Shown: positions 28,423-38,014, counted from the first letter of the stretch. The stretch is DNA of 56,072 bases from GCA-2687025 sp964473525 (GCA_964473525.1 CAYYPK010000040.1:1-56072); one strand, 5' to 3'. Notes: generated by a model not told the origin, from the letters alone. Made by a program: numbers and translations.

Positions 28423-29975
28423 TTCGCTTTGGGTGATGCGCGAAGCGCCGCGACGTTCCCGGCCATCCCCTCCGCTTCGGCGCGGCTCCGAGGCGTTTCG
28501 CCAGCGTTGTCGCGCGCGTGCCGCTCCGCGTCGTGTGCGAGCAGAACGGCGATGCCCTCCCCACCGTACGGGTTCGCGGCAGCGTGATGCAGAGCCGTGC
28601 GGCCACGCGCGTCCGTCACGTGCGGGTCAGCGCCGCGGCGAAGCAGCGCGCGCAGACTCCCTGCCAGCTCCCGCGCCAGGTTCTCCGGCGTCTGCAGCCC
28701 CTCTGATCGGGCGACATGCATCAGTGGCGTGACCCGTTCTCCATCGCCTGTCGCGGCGGCGTTCAGGTCAACACGAGAGCGGACAAGCGCTGTGAGCCAC
28801 GTGTCGAGCGCGCGATGCCCTTTCGGCACCAGCGCGTCCCAGTGCTGCAGCGTGAACTGGCCGCCCGCGTTAATGAGCCGCGAAAGCAGATCGTGCCGGT
28901 CGTAGTTGACTGCGGCCTGGATGCCGTCCGCGTACGATTCCCGCCACCAGCACATCTTTGCCAGTTGGTAAGCGTGCGGGCTCTGGGACAGGTCGATCCC
29001 GCAGTTTGCGATGTCGGGGTCAGCGGACAGACGCGCCTCGACCCGCTCCCGGTCGTCCAGCGCGCACAGGAGGAGAAAGTCAGCGTCGGCTTCCCTGTCT
29101 ACGTAGTGCTGAGCCAGCTCGCGCCAATCGCGTTGCTCCCGATGCGAATGGAAGAGCGCCCATTGTGCCGGCGTGCTATCGCGGTGGGTATCCCGCGCGT
29201 CGATGTTTGCCCCGTGGTCGAGGAGGACGTCCGCCATCTCAACGGTGTGTGCGTAGTGGAGCGGCGTAAGGCCGTGGCGAGTCGTGAGATGGACCGTTGC
29301 CAGGTCGGCGGAGATGCGTCCCCGCACCAGGCCCGCCAAGCCCAACCCGACCGCCGAGTGCACGTCCAACGTCGCCCCGCGATCGAGCAGATGGCCGGCT
29401 AGCGCCTCATCGGCGAAGTATGAGAACTTGCGCGAGACTATCTGTAGTGGCGTCGCGCCATAGTCGGCGCGCGCGTCGATGTCCGCGCCAGCGTCCAGCA
29501 GCGTATCTACGACCGATCGGTGTTCGCCGTCGACCATGTCAGCGGCGCTCGCCACTGCGCGCTGGAGCGCGGCCATGCCGGTGGGGAACCACGCCGCGTC
29601 GAGGTTGTCGCGCACGTGGCCGTGGCGTAAGAGTCGCTCGACTTCATCGGTCTCGCCCTGCGTGACGGCACGCACGAAGAAGTCGCGCAGGCTGTCGCTC
29701 GTGGGGTTGGACCAGTCGATCGTTGCGGCTGCCTCCACGGCGCGTTTCAGTTCGGTCCACGTGCTGAAACCGCACCGACTCGCGACGACGTGCTGCATCT
29801 CCCCGAGGTGGAAGTTCGCCGCGCGCAATACGTCGTTCGCACGCTCCCTGTAGCGAGGATGCGCCTGCCGTATCGTCTCCAGGGCGTCGGGTTCGTCGGC
29901 GCGGTACGCCCTGAGAAGCGCCTTCGCTTCCTGCTTGAGGCGATCAAGGCTTGTGTTCATTGGGAGTCGAGACAT
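28419..29975 (-). CDS. Ankyrin-repeat protein
   Basis: A 518-residue protein. The N-terminal region (SLDRLKQEAKALLRAYRADEP ... VVASRCGFSTWTELKRAVE) is the module that often precedes ankyrin repeats in bacteria. At least five ankyrin-like units follow, for example GADIDARADYGATPLQIV, HGLTPLHYAHTVEMADVLLDHGANIDARD and GADPHVTDARGRTALHHAAANPYGGEGIAVLL. Such proteins bind other proteins; no catalytic motif is visible and no signal peptide is present. ATG 29975 with AGAGGG eight bases before it is chosen; the frame is open to 30230 but the extra part is non-conserved. It converges on ftsY, sharing CTAG. Confidence 0.85.
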   Translation of the reverse strand: MSRLPMNTSLDRLKQEAKALLRAYRADEPDALETIRQAHPRYRERANDVLRAANFHLGEMQHVVASRCGFSTWTELKRAVEAAATIDWSNPTSDSLRDFFVRAVTQGETDEVERLLRHGHVRDNLDAAWFPTGMAALQRAVASAADMVDGEHRSVVDTLLDAGADIDARADYGATPLQIVSRKFSYFADEALAGHLLDRGATLDVHSAVGLGLAGLVRGRISADLATVHLTTRHGLTPLHYAHTVEMADVLLDHGANIDARDTHRDSTPAQWALFHSHREQRDWRELAQHYVDREADADFLLLCALDDRERVEARLSADPDIANCGIDLSQSPHAYQLAKMCWWRESYADGIQAAVNYDRHDLLSRLINAGGQFTLQHWDALVPKGHRALDTWLTALVRSRVDLNAAATGDGERVTPLMHVARSEGLQTPENLARELAGSLRALLRRGADPHVTDARGRTALHHAAANPYGGEGIAVLLAHDAERHARDNAGETPRSRAEAEGMAGNVAALRASPKAN

Positions 29976-30539
29976 GGGAACCCTCTTTCCGTCGTCGCGC
30001 CCGGTGTCCACCAAGTCGGGCAAGAAAGAAGGTTGCGGTCGGTACGATCCGTGCGAAGGTGGGCGATGCCCTTTCCGTGGACGGCCGGCTCCCTCCCGAG
30101 CTCTACCTACTATATGCGTCGCCAGTGGCAGGCTGTCAAGGCGATGCGCGCGCCCACGCGCAATTCCCGAGCAACGCCGCGCCGTTGGTGGGAGCGGCGT
30201 CATCGCGTACAATGCGCGCCAGGAGTACATCGCGGTGCAATGCCCACGCCACGCCTATTTCCGCGCGCCTCGCGCCCTACTGCGTCTCGTCGCGCCGGAG
30301 CCAGGCCCATACATGCTCTTCTATTCTTCGCCCGACGGCGGCTGTCGCGGGTTCTTGCGCACGCTGCTCCTGAACTGTGCGCCCAGCAAGACATCTCGCG
30401 GTGTTGAACACCGGCCCACGTCGCGCGTCCGCGTCGGCGTGTCGTTGATATGGACGGCCGTGCGGGGGGTCTTCACGCTATAGGTCGGACCAAGGGCCGG
30501 CTCGCCCTCGGGGTCCGAGCCGCACGAAAGGGAACGAAC
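29976..30539. other. Intergenic region between divergent genes
   Basis: This 564-base gap separates the ankyrin gene from the divergent oxidoreductase gene. It holds the minus-strand promoter listed next and a possible plus-strand promoter TTGGTG-N17-TACAAT (30185-30213), which would give the oxidoreductase mRNA a leader of about 320 bases. A GTG-started frame (30234-30482, 82 residues, AGGAG upstream) has no recognisable motif and is probably not a gene. Confidence 0.45.
30109..30139 (-). promoter_or_regulatory. Promoter candidate of the ankyrin gene
   Basis: On the minus strand a perfect TTGACA (30139-30134) is followed by TATAGT (30114-30109) after 19 bases, or CATATA after 17. It would start transcription about 130 bases before ATG 29975. 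Confidence 0.45.
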
Positions 30540-31550
30540 ATGCGCGGAATACTCGTAGGTCTCGGCGGCAGAGCTCGGAGCTGGCTACAGGTCTGTCAGC
30601 GAAGCGACAACGCGGAACTCGTCGGCTACGTAGAGGTGTCACCGGAGAACCGCGCCCGCGCGGTGGCGGACTGGGGCATCCCGGAAGACGCCGTCTTCGA
30701 CTCGATAGACGCTGCCGCAGCAGCCGTCGACGCCGACTTTGCCCTCGACATCACGCCGCCCGCGGCGCACGAAGCAGTCGCCAACGCCGCCTTCGCGGCG
30801 GGCCTCCACGTCATCGGCGAGAAGCCGCTGAGCGACACCTTCGAGGCCGCGCAGCGGATGCTCGCGGCGTCTGAGGCAGCGGGACTGACGCACGTTATCA
30901 CGCAGAATTACCGTTTTGGGTCCGTGCCCCGCACGGCGCACCGGCTTCTGAAAGAGAGTATCGTCGGGGACATCAAGCACGTCGCCGTGGGGTTCTACCG
31001 CCCGTGGGCGCACGCGCCTGGCACACACTACGTGACGATGCCCTACCCGCTCATCACCGACATGGGTATCCACCACTTCGACTTGCTGCGCTACGTGCTC
31101 GATCTTGAGCCGGTAAGCGTCTACGCCGAGACGTGGAACCCCTCGTGGGGTTGGCACGCGGGCGACGCGGGTCACTGCGCCATCTTCGAGTTCGAGGGCG
31201 GCGTGATGGTCACCCACCACTCCCTGGGCAGCAGCGTCGGCAAGACGACCACGTGGAACGGTGAGTGGCGTGTCGAAGGGCCTCTCGGCTCCATGACGTG
31301 GGAGGACGACGACATCTACTGGACTGCCGTCGGACCCGCCGAGAAGCAGGGCCGAGAGCAGCAGCCACTGGACGATGTGCCGAACGGTCAGGACGCGCTG
31401 TTGGACGAGTTCGTAGGCGCGATCGGCGAGGGTCGTGAGCCGGAGTGCAGCAGCCGCGACAACATCAAGTCGCTCGCCATGGTGTTCGCTGCCATCGAGA
31501 GCGCCAAACAAGGGCGAAGAGTGCGCATCGACGAGCTTCTAGATGCTTGA
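30540..31550 (+). CDS. Gfo/Idh/MocA-family oxidoreductase
   Basis: A 336-residue NAD(P)-dependent dehydrogenase. The N-terminal Rossmann fold begins ILVGLGGRARSWLQ, followed by FALDITPPAAH and the family motif GEKPLSDTFEAAQRML (EKP). The C-terminal domain has HFDLLRYVLDLEP and a final NIKSLAMVFAAIESAKQGRRVRI. Members oxidise or reduce sugars and inositols; the substrate is not predictable. ATG 30540 follows AAAGGGA; the 30 residues of open frame before it are not family-like. It probably stands alone, with the CBS gene starting 82 bases later. Confidence 0.9.
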   Translation: MRGILVGLGGRARSWLQVCQRSDNAELVGYVEVSPENRARAVADWGIPEDAVFDSIDAAAAAVDADFALDITPPAAHEAVANAAFAAGLHVIGEKPLSDTFEAAQRMLAASEAAGLTHVITQNYRFGSVPRTAHRLLKESIVGDIKHVAVGFYRPWAHAPGTHYVTMPYPLITDMGIHHFDLLRYVLDLEPVSVYAETWNPSWGWHAGDAGHCAIFEFEGGVMVTHHSLGSSVGKTTTWNGEWRVEGPLGSMTWEDDDIYWTAVGPAEKQGREQQPLDDVPNGQDALLDEFVGAIGEGREPECSSRDNIKSLAMVFAAIESAKQGRRVRIDELLDA

Positions 31551-31632
31551 AAGCCCTGGCTTGCGGCGAGCATAATCAAAGGGGAATTCGCCGGCTCGGC
31601 TCCGGCGTTTCCACGAGGAGGGAACACGCGTT

Positions 31633-32064
31633 ATGGATGCCGAAAAACTGCAGGCGCCGATCACGGAGCTGAACGTCCGCACCCCGCTTGTGGTAGGGCC
31701 GGACACGCCAGCGCGTGAGGCCATCGACGTCCTCAAGGAGAAGCGCGCGGGGTGTGTCCTCGTCGTCGACGCCGAGGGCTATCTACTCGGGATATTCACC
31801 GAGCGCGACGTGCTCAAGAAGCTCGTGAGCGCCGGGAGCGCGGCCCCGGATCGTCCGGTCGCCGACTTCATGACGCCGGCCCCCACGGTGCTGCATCAGG
31901 ACGACAGCATCGTCTACGCGTTGCACCAGATGCACCTGGGTGGGTACAGGCACATACCCCTGATGGATGACGACGAGAAGCCGAACCACATCGTCTCGGT
32001 GCGCACCGTGGTGGACTACCTCGCCGCGCGGCTCACAGCCGACGATCTACGGCACGACGCATAG
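31633..32064 (+). CDS. Two-CBS-domain protein, first of a pair
   Basis: A 143-residue protein made of two CBS motifs: TPAREAIDVLKEKRAGCVLVVDAEGYLLGIFTERDVLKKL and SIVYALHQMHLGGYRHIPLMDDD...IVSVRTVVDYL. Such tandem pairs form a Bateman module that binds AMP, ATP or similar ligands. The GIFTERD and GGYRHIP segments are the usual nucleotide-contact places. AGGAGG precedes the ATG by 11 bases. A second CBS protein and the 2-oxoacid oxidoreductase genes follow closely, so it may report adenylate charge to that pathway (inference). Confidence 0.9.
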   Translation: MDAEKLQAPITELNVRTPLVVGPDTPAREAIDVLKEKRAGCVLVVDAEGYLLGIFTERDVLKKLVSAGSAAPDRPVADFMTPAPTVLHQDDSIVYALHQMHLGGYRHIPLMDDDEKPNHIVSVRTVVDYLAARLTADDLRHDA

Positions 32065-32113
32065 GCATGGGGAGCCACGCACAGGCACGACCCCAACGAG
32101 GAGGCCGCCGACC

Positions 32114-32650
32114 ATGGATCCGTTGAGAGAGGAACTCGAACGGCTCGAGGAGGAGTTGGACCACGTCGTCACGGAGTTGCCCGACGTCGCGCTCCAGGTG
32201 CCCGTGGCGGAGCTGCACATGCGCAACGTACACATCGAATTGTCTCCAGAGAGCACCATTCGCGAGGCGATCGACGTCATGGTGGAGCACAATGTAGGGT
32301 GCCTCCCCGTCGTCAAGGACGAGCGGCTGGCGGGCATACTGTCCGAGCGAGACATCCTGATCAAGGTCGCCCCGGACTTTGACGACGCGGATGCCCGCAC
32401 GGTAAGTGAAATCATGACCGCCGATCCCGGCGTTCTAGCTACAGGGTCCACTGTTGCCGACGCTATCCGCGTCATGCACGAAGGCCATTACCGACACCTG
32501 CCGATCATCGACGCCGAGCGTCGCGTTGAGGCGGTGGTTTCCGTACGGAACATCCTGGAGTACGTCGTCGATCACTTCCCAAGCGAGGTGCTGAACCTGC
32601 CGCCGCATCCGGTTGAGCGCAAACCGATGGCGACGCCGGAAGGCGCGTGA
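32114..32650 (+). CDS. Two-CBS-domain protein, second of a pair
   Basis: A 178-residue relative of the preceding protein. It has an N-terminal helical, acidic segment (LREELERLEEELDHVVTELPD) that could form a coiled coil, then STIREAIDVMVEHNVGCLPVVKDERLAGILSERDILIKV and STVADAIRVMHEGHYRHLPIIDAERRVEAVVSVRNILEYVV. ATG 32114 follows a GAGGAGG ribosome site; a longer open frame from 31967 overlaps the previous gene. Its stop is 52 bases before the oxidoreductase alpha-chain start. Confidence 0.9.
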   Translation: MDPLREELERLEEELDHVVTELPDVALQVPVAELHMRNVHIELSPESTIREAIDVMVEHNVGCLPVVKDERLAGILSERDILIKVAPDFDDADARTVSEIMTADPGVLATGSTVADAIRVMHEGHYRHLPIIDAERRVEAVVSVRNILEYVVDHFPSEVLNLPPHPVERKPMATPEGA

Positions 32651-32702
32651 ACGCAGGGCTCCACATTGGCGTGATCGACACCTAACCGAAAGTGACCAAG
32701 GA

Positions 32703-34538
32703 ATGGCCAAGCCGGTCGAACAACTCACCGACGTCGTCATCCGGTTCGCCGATGACTCAGGCACCGGGATGCAAGTGTCCGGCGACCAGTTCGCGACTGC
32801 GTCGGCGCTCTTCGGCAACGACCTGAGCACGCTCCCCGACTTCCCCGCTGAGATCCGGGCTCCCGCTGGCACGCTCGCGGGCATCAGCAGCTTCCAGGTT
32901 CGGTTCAGCAGCGACGATATCCACACGCCCGGCGACGATGTCGACGTCCTGGTGGCCATGAACCCCGCAGCGCTAAAGGTCAGCCTTCCTCTGGTCCGCG
33001 CCAACGGGATCATCCTCGTGAACACGGCTGGGTTCAGCGCGAAGAACCTGCGCCTGGCGGACTACGACACGAACCCGCTCGAAGACAACACCCTGGATCG
33101 CTACCAGGTGTTTGCCGTGGACCTCGTTGAGTTGACGAAGCTCGCCCTGGCGGAGTTCACGGAGCTGAGCTCGCGCGAAGTCGAGCGCGCCAAGAACATG
33201 TTCGGTCTGGGCATCGTCTTCTGGCTATTCCATCGCCCGCTCGAGCACACCATCGAGTGGATCCGCGCCTACTTCGACCGACCCGGCCGCGAGAAGTTCA
33301 TCGAGCCGAACATCGAGGCGCTGAAGGCGGGATACGTCTATGCCGAGGCCACCGAGCTGTTCGCGACCTCGTATGAGGTGAGACCGGCCCCGCTGCGAGC
33401 GGGATCGTACCGCAACATCAACGGGAACGCGGGCATCGTCCTCGGGCTCATCGCGGCATCCAAGAAGTCCGGTTTGCCCCTCTTCTACGCTGGATACCCC
33501 ATCACGCCGGCGAGCCAGATTCTGCACGAGCTGTCGCAATACCGCCACTGCGGTGTGAAGACCGTGCAATGCGAGGACGAGATCGCGGCGATGGGGGCGG
33601 CCATAGGGAGCGCCTACGGTGGGGCGCTGAGCATCACCGCGTCTTCGGGGCCGGGCATTGCGCTCAAGCAGGAGGCGCTCAGTCTCGCGATCATGATGGA
33701 GCTACCGCTCATCGTCTGCAACGTGCAGCGCGGTGGACCCAGCACCGGCCTGCCGACAAAGACGGAGCAGTCCGACCTGTTCCAGGCGATATGCGGCCGC
33801 CACGGCGAGAGCCCGGTGCCCGTGCTGGCTACCGCGCGTCCGGGAGACTGCTTCGATGTCGCCTACGCGGCTGCCCGCATCGCGCTGAAATACATGACGC
33901 CCGTTATCGTGCTGTCGGACGGCTACCTAGGCAATGGCACGGAGCCGTGGCTCATCCCGAACGCCGACGAGCTGGACCCCATCTCTGTCAAGTTCCACAA
34001 GGAAACGGAGGGCTTCCAGCCGTTTGGGCGGAATCCCGAGACGTTGGCGCGACCGTGGGCCGTACCTGGAACCCCGGGCCTACAGCATCGCGTTGGCGGG
34101 CTGGAGAAGGCGGACGGCTCCGGGAACGTCAGCTACGACGGCATGAATCACGAGGCGATGACGCACCATCGCGCCGACAAGGTCGCGCGGGTCACTAGCG
34201 AGATCCCTCCGACCGAGGTGCACGGCCCGGACGAAGGCGACCTACTGATCCTCGGCTGGGGCGGCACGTACGGTTCCATACGCGCCGCGACGGACCGCCT
34301 GAACGCCGACGGTCACGACGTCGCGCGGGCGCACATCCGGTGGCTGAACCCCCTGCCGAGCGATCTGGGCGACATCATGAAGCGCTACAAGCGCGTGCTG
34401 CTGCCCGAACTGAACCTCGGACAACTCAGCACCTTCCTCCGGGCGGAATACCTGGTCGATGTGCGCGGCCTCAACAAGATGCAGGGCGCGCCATTCACGT
34501 CTGGCGAGATTGAGGACGCCGCGCGAGAGCTGCTGTAG
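32703..34538 (+). CDS. 2-oxoacid:ferredoxin oxidoreductase, fused gamma-alpha subunit (KorA-type)
   Basis: A 611-residue subunit. Residues about 1-190 form the gamma domain (VVIRFADDSGTGMQVSGDQFATA ... DVDVLVAMNPAALK), and the rest is the alpha domain (GNAGIVLGLIAASKKSGLPLFYAGYPITPASQILHEL ... SSGPGIALKQEALSLAIMMELPLIVCNVQRGGPSTGLPTKTEQSDL). This gamma-alpha fusion is typical of KorA of 2-oxoglutarate:ferredoxin oxidoreductase, which makes or consumes succinyl-CoA. ATG 32703 after AAGTGACCAAGGA is the natural start. The TPP-binding beta subunit follows after 39 bases. Substrate (2-oxoglutarate or another 2-oxoacid) is not certain from sequence. Confidence 0.92.
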   Translation: MAKPVEQLTDVVIRFADDSGTGMQVSGDQFATASALFGNDLSTLPDFPAEIRAPAGTLAGISSFQVRFSSDDIHTPGDDVDVLVAMNPAALKVSLPLVRANGIILVNTAGFSAKNLRLADYDTNPLEDNTLDRYQVFAVDLVELTKLALAEFTELSSREVERAKNMFGLGIVFWLFHRPLEHTIEWIRAYFDRPGREKFIEPNIEALKAGYVYAEATELFATSYEVRPAPLRAGSYRNINGNAGIVLGLIAASKKSGLPLFYAGYPITPASQILHELSQYRHCGVKTVQCEDEIAAMGAAIGSAYGGALSITASSGPGIALKQEALSLAIMMELPLIVCNVQRGGPSTGLPTKTEQSDLFQAICGRHGESPVPVLATARPGDCFDVAYAAARIALKYMTPVIVLSDGYLGNGTEPWLIPNADELDPISVKFHKETEGFQPFGRNPETLARPWAVPGTPGLQHRVGGLEKADGSGNVSYDGMNHEAMTHHRADKVARVTSEIPPTEVHGPDEGDLLILGWGGTYGSIRAATDRLNADGHDVARAHIRWLNPLPSDLGDIMKRYKRVLLPELNLGQLSTFLRAEYLVDVRGLNKMQGAPFTSGEIEDAARELL

Positions 34539-34577
34539 CCGACCTGCAACGACACGTGGTTAGACGGAGAGAGCAAC

Positions 34578-35639
34578 ATGGCCATAGAGGCCCCACCGGC
34601 GGCTGAGGACGCAGTTCCGCCACTTACGCGCAACGACTTCGAATCCGACCAGATCGTGCGCTGGTGTCCGGGCTGCGGCGACTACGCGATTCTCGCGCAG
34701 ATGCAGCGCACGCTCCCGGAAATCGGCGTGGACCCGCACAACGTTGTGTTCATCTCAGGCATTGGTTGCTCCAGCCGCTTCCCCTACTACATGGACACCT
34801 ACGGCATCCACTCGGTCCACGGTCGCGCCCCTGCGCTCGCCACGGGACTAAAGGCGAGCCGTCCCGACCTCGACGTGTGGGTCGTCACTGGCGACGGCGA
34901 CGCGTTGAGCATCGGCGGCAACCACCTGCTGCACATATGCCGGCGGAACGTCGACGTCAATATCCTCCTCTTCAACAATCAGATTTACGGGCTGACGAAG
35001 GGGCAGTACTCGCCGACATCTCCTGTTGGGACGAAGTCGTACTCGTCTCCGATGGGGTCGATCGACGCCCCGTTCAACCCGCTACGTATCGCCATCGCGG
35101 CGAACGCTTCGTTCATCGCGCGGGCTATCGACCGCGATCTGAGACACCTGAGCGGGATGATCAAGCGCGCGCATGCCCACCACGGCACCGCGCTGCTTGA
35201 GATCTACCAGGACTGCATCGTCTTCAATAAGGGCGCCTTCGCGGACCTAAGCGACAAGACGAGCAAGGAAGACCGTGTCATCTACCTGGAACACGGCGCC
35301 CCGATGATATTCGGCAAGGCTAAGGACAAGGGCATCCGCCTTGATGGGCTGCAGCCGCAGGTCGTGTCACTCACGGACGGTACGTACGGCACGGCAGACC
35401 TGCTCGTCCACGACGAGGACGACGAACACGGCACCCTCGCGGACATCATCGCCAGCTTCCAGGAGCGCGAGAACTTCCCGCGCCCCCTGGGTGTCGTGAG
35501 GGACGTCGAGCGCCCGTGCTACGAGGACGTTCTGGAACAGCAGGTGGTGGACGCCACCGAGCAGCGTGGCGAGCCGTCACTGCAGGAGCTGTTCGAGACC
35601 GGCGACACCTGGCACGTGCCGGAACACGAGGCTTCCTAA
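34578..35639 (+). CDS. 2-oxoacid:ferredoxin oxidoreductase beta subunit (KorB-type)
   Basis: A 353-residue thiamine-diphosphate subunit. Landmarks: IVRWCPGCGDYAILAQMQ, SGIGCSSRFPYYMDTYGIHSVHGRAPALATGLK, and the TPP/Mg motif GDGDALSIGGNHLLHICRRNVDVNILLFNNQIYGLTKGQYSPTSPVGTKS. It pairs with the alpha-gamma subunit directly upstream, with GGAGAG before its ATG. The CxxC pattern and HSVHGRA order match the KorB/OorB group. No separate ferredoxin (delta) gene is present in the cluster. Confidence 0.94.
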   Translation: MAIEAPPAAEDAVPPLTRNDFESDQIVRWCPGCGDYAILAQMQRTLPEIGVDPHNVVFISGIGCSSRFPYYMDTYGIHSVHGRAPALATGLKASRPDLDVWVVTGDGDALSIGGNHLLHICRRNVDVNILLFNNQIYGLTKGQYSPTSPVGTKSYSSPMGSIDAPFNPLRIAIAANASFIARAIDRDLRHLSGMIKRAHAHHGTALLEIYQDCIVFNKGAFADLSDKTSKEDRVIYLEHGAPMIFGKAKDKGIRLDGLQPQVVSLTDGTYGTADLLVHDEDDEHGTLADIIASFQERENFPRPLGVVRDVERPCYEDVLEQQVVDATEQRGEPSLQELFETGDTWHVPEHEAS

Positions 35640-35710
35640 CGCGCCACAAGGCATGGCATGTACGGAGAAGCGGGCGGCCACGTGGTCGCCCGTCTTCGTG
35701 ACCGCGGTTG

Positions 35711-36604
35711 CTAGAACATCCTCAACGCCATGCTCACCACGAGCGATACCGTCACCATGCTCAGCACGGTCGACAGCACGACCGCCTGCGATGCGAAGTC
35801 GGCTTCCGCGTCGAACTCAATGCTGAGGATGGCGCTGTTCACCGCTGTCGGCACCGACGACGAGATGAGCAGCACCTGCGCGAGCAGCCCGTCCAAGCCC
35901 GTTGCGTAGATCAGCAGCAAGCCGATCGCCGGCCCGACGCACAGCCGCATCACCGACGCCGCGAAGAGTGGCACGATGCGGCTTACCTGCGACACGCTAG
36001 CTAGCTGCGCGCCCAGCGTCGCGAGGCCGATGGGGGCAAGCGAACTCGCCATCCGCGTCAGTGGCACATCTACGAACTGCGGGAGTGGCACGTGGAGCAG
36101 CCGGAATCCCACCGCGCCGAGGACGGCGGGCAGGATCGGATACTTCGCCACCTTCAGTAGCGAGTCCCTCACCGACCTCGCGCCTGTCGAGATGAAGAAG
36201 GCGCCGATCGTGAAGCTCAGGACGTTCTGACTGGTGAGCACCAGCGCCTGTAAGTCCACCGCCTCGCTGTCTTCGCCGAACACCAGCTCAATGACCGTCA
36301 GACCGTAGTTGCCGCTGTTGTAGAAGATGGTCGCGACGACGAACGCGACCGCGAGCGACCGCGGGAGCTTCCTCCATCTGGCGAGGAGGAAGGCAAGCAG
36401 GCCCACTCCAGCCATGACCGCCCACGTGAAGGCGACGACGCTACCGGCCTCGCGAAGGCCGAGCCGGAAGTGGTAGAGGTGGCTGAATATGAAGCACGGG
36501 ACGAGCAGGTAGACGTTCACGCGAGACAGCGTTCGAAGGTCGAGGCCGACAGCCTTCTGAACCAGGTAGCCAGCGGCGATCATCAGGATGAGCGGCAGGA
36601 TCAC
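35711..36604 (-). CDS. AEC-family membrane transporter
   Basis: A 297-residue integral membrane protein with about ten hydrophobic helices, for example LILMIAAGYLVQKAVG, VNVYLLVPCFIFSHLY, LAVAFVVATIFYNSGNYGLTVIE and IGLATLGAQLA. The NSGNYGL segment and the PxxF near the N-terminus are typical of the auxin efflux carrier (AEC) family, which exports organic acids and related anions in bacteria. It lies 55 bases downstream of the epimerase gene on the same strand and may be co-transcribed. Substrate unknown. Confidence 0.85.
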   Translation of the reverse strand: MILPLILMIAAGYLVQKAVGLDLRTLSRVNVYLLVPCFIFSHLYHFRLGLREAGSVVAFTWAVMAGVGLLAFLLARWRKLPRSLAVAFVVATIFYNSGNYGLTVIELVFGEDSEAVDLQALVLTSQNVLSFTIGAFFISTGARSVRDSLLKVAKYPILPAVLGAVGFRLLHVPLPQFVDVPLTRMASSLAPIGLATLGAQLASVSQVSRIVPLFAASVMRLCVGPAIGLLLIYATGLDGLLAQVLLISSSVPTAVNSAILSIEFDAEADFASQAVVLSTVLSMVTVSLVVSMALRMF

Positions 36605-36659
36605 ACGAGCAACGATAGTCGCGCGCTCCTACTCGCGAGGGACGACAGGTTAGCCGGGG

Positions 36660-37643
36660 CTAGCGCGCCAGGAATGCCGGCGTAATGAGGTGCGCCGTCT
36701 CCCGATACCACTCCGCGGTGACGCGCAGTCCGTCCGCCAGCGAAACCTGCGGCTCGTACCCCAGCAGATCGCGGGCCTTCGTGACGTTCGGCGCGCGTAG
36801 GTGCACGTCGGAGTGCTTGATGGGCATGAACGCTATGCCGGACGGCGACGCGCACGTCTCCACGATGTCGCACGCCAGCTGGTACATCGTCACCGTGTTG
36901 CGCGGGGCGCCGATGTTGAACGTCTCGCCAACCGCCTCTTCGTTCGTCAGCGCCCGTAGCACGCCGTCCACGAAGTCGTCGACGAAGCACCACGCGCGGA
37001 TCGCAGCGCCCTCGTTGTGGACGGTGAGTGGCTCGCCGTTCAGGGCCTGATAGATGAACCGTAGGATGGCGTGGTCGCCGATTCGACCGGGGCCAAAGAC
37101 GTTGAAGGGCCTCAGGATGGTGGTCGGCAGGCCGCGCTCGCGGTGGTACGACTGCACCAGATGTTCACCGGCGACCTTGCTCGCAGCGTAGCTCCACCTT
37201 GGGTCGTCACTGGGGCCGACGGGAGTCTCCGCGGTTTCCACCGCGTCGTACGCGTGCGCGCCGTACACCTCGCTCGTCGACAGGTATACGAACCGTTCCA
37301 CGTCCTTCGCTTCCACAGCTTCGAGCGCGTGCTGCGTGCCGCGTATGTTCACCTCGAGCGTCTTGGACGTGTTCATGAGCACCTGCTGCACGCCGACCAC
37401 AGCTGCCAGGTGGATCACCACTTGCGCGCCGCTGCACACCTGCTTGAGCTCGTCCGCGTCGAGGATGTCCGTCTGCACACATCGAACGTTCGGGTGGTCG
37501 CCGAGGGAGGAGTAGGCGTATGCGTTGTGCTCGAAGTCAAGGTCGCAGAGGACGACCTCGTTGGCGTCGGCAAGCCGCGTCGCAAGCGAGACCCCGATGA
37601 ATCCGCCGCCGCCCGTGATTGCGATCCGACGCCCCTGAATCAT
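36660..37643 (-). CDS. NAD-dependent sugar-nucleotide epimerase/dehydratase
   Basis: A 327-residue extended short-chain dehydrogenase. NAD-binding motif TGGGGFIG (10-17); DILDADELKQVCSGAQVVIHLAAVVGV; the catalytic YxxxK in WSYAASKVAGEHLV; and LRPFNVFGPGRIGDHAI, RAWCFVDDFVDGVL and FNIGAPRNTVTM. These match the UDP-glucuronate/UDP-galactose 4-epimerase-type group. It would supply an activated sugar for surface polymers. Starts at ATG 37643; the gap to the divergent Vps62-like gene contains a promoter on the plus strand. Confidence 0.9.
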   Translation of the reverse strand: MIQGRRIAITGGGGFIGVSLATRLADANEVVLCDLDFEHNAYAYSSLGDHPNVRCVQTDILDADELKQVCSGAQVVIHLAAVVGVQQVLMNTSKTLEVNIRGTQHALEAVEAKDVERFVYLSTSEVYGAHAYDAVETAETPVGPSDDPRWSYAASKVAGEHLVQSYHRERGLPTTILRPFNVFGPGRIGDHAILRFIYQALNGEPLTVHNEGAAIRAWCFVDDFVDGVLRALTNEEAVGETFNIGAPRNTVTMYQLACDIVETCASPSGIAFMPIKHSDVHLRAPNVTKARDLLGYEPQVSLADGLRVTAEWYRETAHLITPAFLAR

Positions 37644-38014
37644 TCAAGAACTCCCGCGAGCGTGGCTCCGGGTAGCCACGTGAGGAAGCGGCGCGCGACC
37701 GCTCCTGGGTCAACTGTTCGTGGACAGACGCCGTGCTATGCCGTGATGGCATCCGTCCGGCAGACTCCTGCCGCCTACTGCCAACGGTAGACGGTCATAT
37801 GGTAGCCGCGGAATCTGCGAGAGCCCGACTCGGACGGCCGTCTGGCGTCGGCGAGTCTAGCACTCAGGCCTTCGCGAGTCAAACACCGCACGGCTTGCAT
37901 AGTGTGCCCTCGGGACGGCGCCCCAATACAAAGTGTTACGTGCCTGTTGACGGCGCCGCCATGCACCTAATAGACTGGGACGAGAGCGGATATACTCTGG
38001 GAGGCAGAGGCGAG
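37644..38014. other. Divergent intergenic region
   Basis: A 371-base gap between the epimerase and Vps62-like genes. The open frame of the latter extends back to 37733, but the sequence is low in motif content there. The listed plus-strand promoter and a TATACT (37991-37996) are the only signals seen; no minus-strand promoter for the epimerase stands out. Confidence 0.5.
37947..37976 (+). promoter_or_regulatory. Promoter candidate of the Vps62-like gene
   Basis: TTGACG (37947-37952), an 18-base spacer and TAGACT (37971-37976). The same -10 word and spacing occur before the Lon N-domain gene (55138-55167). The leader to ATG 38015 would be about 32 bases. Confidence 0.45.

Noticed and set aside
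30234..30482. 82-residue GTG-started frame with AGGAG upstream
   Set aside because: No motif, odd Arg/Pro-rich composition; more likely leader DNA of the oxidoreductase gene.
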